Below are positions 63,447-64,000 of a stretch of DNA of 64,000 bases, piece by piece; the first letter of the stretch is position 1, and each line of letters starts with the position of its first letter. The DNA comes from a virus. Below the pieces are notes generated by a model that made no database searches, was not told where the DNA came from, and saw only the letters and a program-made list of their open reading frames with translations. The position numbers were made by a program, and so were the translations under genes. The stretch spans positions 43,582 to 107,581 of the IMG/VR virus record IMGVR_UViG_3300042923_001092. The stretch is one strand, 5' to 3'.

Positions 63447-63475
63447 TTTACAATTGTATTCTATTGTTATATAAT
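63447..63475 (+). promoter_or_regulatory. Class B promoter (TTTACA-N17-TATAAT)
   Basis: TTTACA at 63447 and TATAAT at 63470. Confidence 0.8.
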
Positions 63476-63530
63476 ATAATTACCAAATAATGGTAATGGA
63501 ATAAGAATATACATAAGGGGAGAAAAGGAA

Positions 63531-63785
63531 ATGTTTAAATCATTAGTATCAGTATTTTCTAAAAGGAACAACAAGCTCGAGGAGGAGTTAGTAGAAGAGA
63601 CAATCAAATTACTAGGAAATTTATCCGACATGAAGAAGCAAGGGAAAATTACAGAAGCAGTTTATAGAGTGGAAATAGAAAAGAAAATTTCTGCACTCAA
63701 ATCCTTAAACTTAACATACGAAAGAATAATAAACAGTGTTGAGCTTAAGGAGGTAGCTGCGAGCAATGAAAGAGATAATAATTGA
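63531..63785 (+). CDS. Hypothetical helical protein, 84 aa
   Basis: Charged helical protein (KLEEELVEETIKLLGNLSDMKKQGKITEAVYRVEIEKKISALKSL), probably coiled coil. Overlaps the next start by 20 bases. Confidence 0.73.
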   Translation: MFKSLVSVFSKRNNKLEEELVEETIKLLGNLSDMKKQGKITEAVYRVEIEKKISALKSLNLTYERIINSVELKEVAASNERDNN

Positions 63786-64000
63786 TCTTATTAATTCCGG
63801 TGCTAATGGTTTGATCTGGTGTGTAGAAATGGTTGACAAGTTCCTTTTATTCTGTAAGTCAGTACATATTAATTTTACTTTTTATGATGTTATAATGATG
63901 CTTTTGTTAGCAGCTATTGTATATTTTGTAGGCAAAAAGGTAATAATTAAACTATTATCATTTAAATATAAACGATCTAGAAGCAGGTTAGAAGCTCGTA
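63766..64000 (+). CDS. Membrane protein (3' partial)
   Basis: ATG 63766 follows AAGGAGG and runs off the window. One hydrophobic helix (residues 41-60) lies between a polar N-terminus and a Lys/Arg tail. Function unknown. Confidence 0.7.
   Translation, partial: MKEIIIDLINSGANGLIWCVEMVDKFLLFCKSVHINFTFYDVIMMLLLAAIVYFVGKKVIIKLLSFKYKRSRSRLEAR

Noticed and set aside
1-64000. An integrated prophage or plasmid
   Set aside because: No integrase, attachment-site pair, plasmid replication initiator or partition operon is visible. The dense one-strand layout with a complete replisome fits a large lytic phage. The remaining genome would decide this.

Overview
The window reads as part of a large, lytic-type bacteriophage (jumbo-phage class) of a spore-forming, low-GC Firmicute, most likely a gut clostridium. 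The DNA is very AT-rich. About 115 closely packed, often overlapping genes nearly all lie on the plus strand, with strong AGGAGG ribosome sites and many small unknown proteins. A phage-style replication and nucleotide set is present. No integrase, capsid, tail or lysis gene is visible. The tandem-OB SSB at 43.6 kb, the alpha/beta SASP, the YyaC homologue and a SigF/G-like sigma factor point to a Clostridia/Lachnospiraceae-like host. The host call is inference.

Layout. 0-8.6 kb: DnaB-type helicase (start outside the window), OGG-type glycosylase, DnaG-type primase, YyaC (DUF1256), UvrD helicase, a sigma-like protein with an inserted C2H2 finger, and an abundant-looking Lys/Asp-rich protein. 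8.7-15.3 kb: a pyrimidine/nucleotide cluster with an FAD oxidoreductase, a dUTPase-like/HAD fusion, a dNMP kinase, a 4Fe-4S aldo-keto reductase, a radical SAM-SPASM enzyme, a divergent ThyX homologue and a short ThyA homologue with a dCMP-type Asn-to-Asp change. 15-38.5 kb: DnaE polymerase, canonical ThyX, a probable gp32-like ssDNA-binding protein, an Acb2 anti-CBASS homologue, RecA, SbcD/SbcC, RuvC-like resolvase, NusG-like factor, TMK, HU-like protein, FEN/5' exonuclease, dCMP deaminase, LemA-like protein, HIRAN protein and ATP-dependent ligase. 39.2 kb: a lone minus-strand SASP gene. 39.6-48.6 kb: peptide deformylase, SSB, MazF-HTH protein, SigF/G-like sigma, MazG. 48.6-57.8 kb: many small proteins plus an ART-like/NADAR pair and an AbrB-like regulator. 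57.8-64 kb: tiny genes separated by unusual GC-richer intergenic DNA full of GAGCTC palindromes.

Expression logic visible in the DNA: two promoter families share a TATWAT -10 and a fixed 17-bp spacer but differ in the -35 box. Class A (GTTWAT) precedes mainly replication and nucleotide genes (about 3-45 kb, plus the SASP gene). Class B (TTTACA) precedes the small-gene region (41-63.5 kb) and the zinc-finger sigma gene. A simple reading is that class B is host-sigma early transcription and class A is a later, phage-directed class.

How the genes work together (inference): dCMP deaminase, dUTPase-like/HAD enzyme, canonical ThyX and TMK reshape the pyrimidine pool. The divergent ThyX and ThyA homologues directly upstream of the polymerase may make a non-canonical pyrimidine for the phage DNA. 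Acb2, ART/NADAR, SASP, YyaC and the sigma factors look like host-takeover, counter-defence or spore-survival functions.
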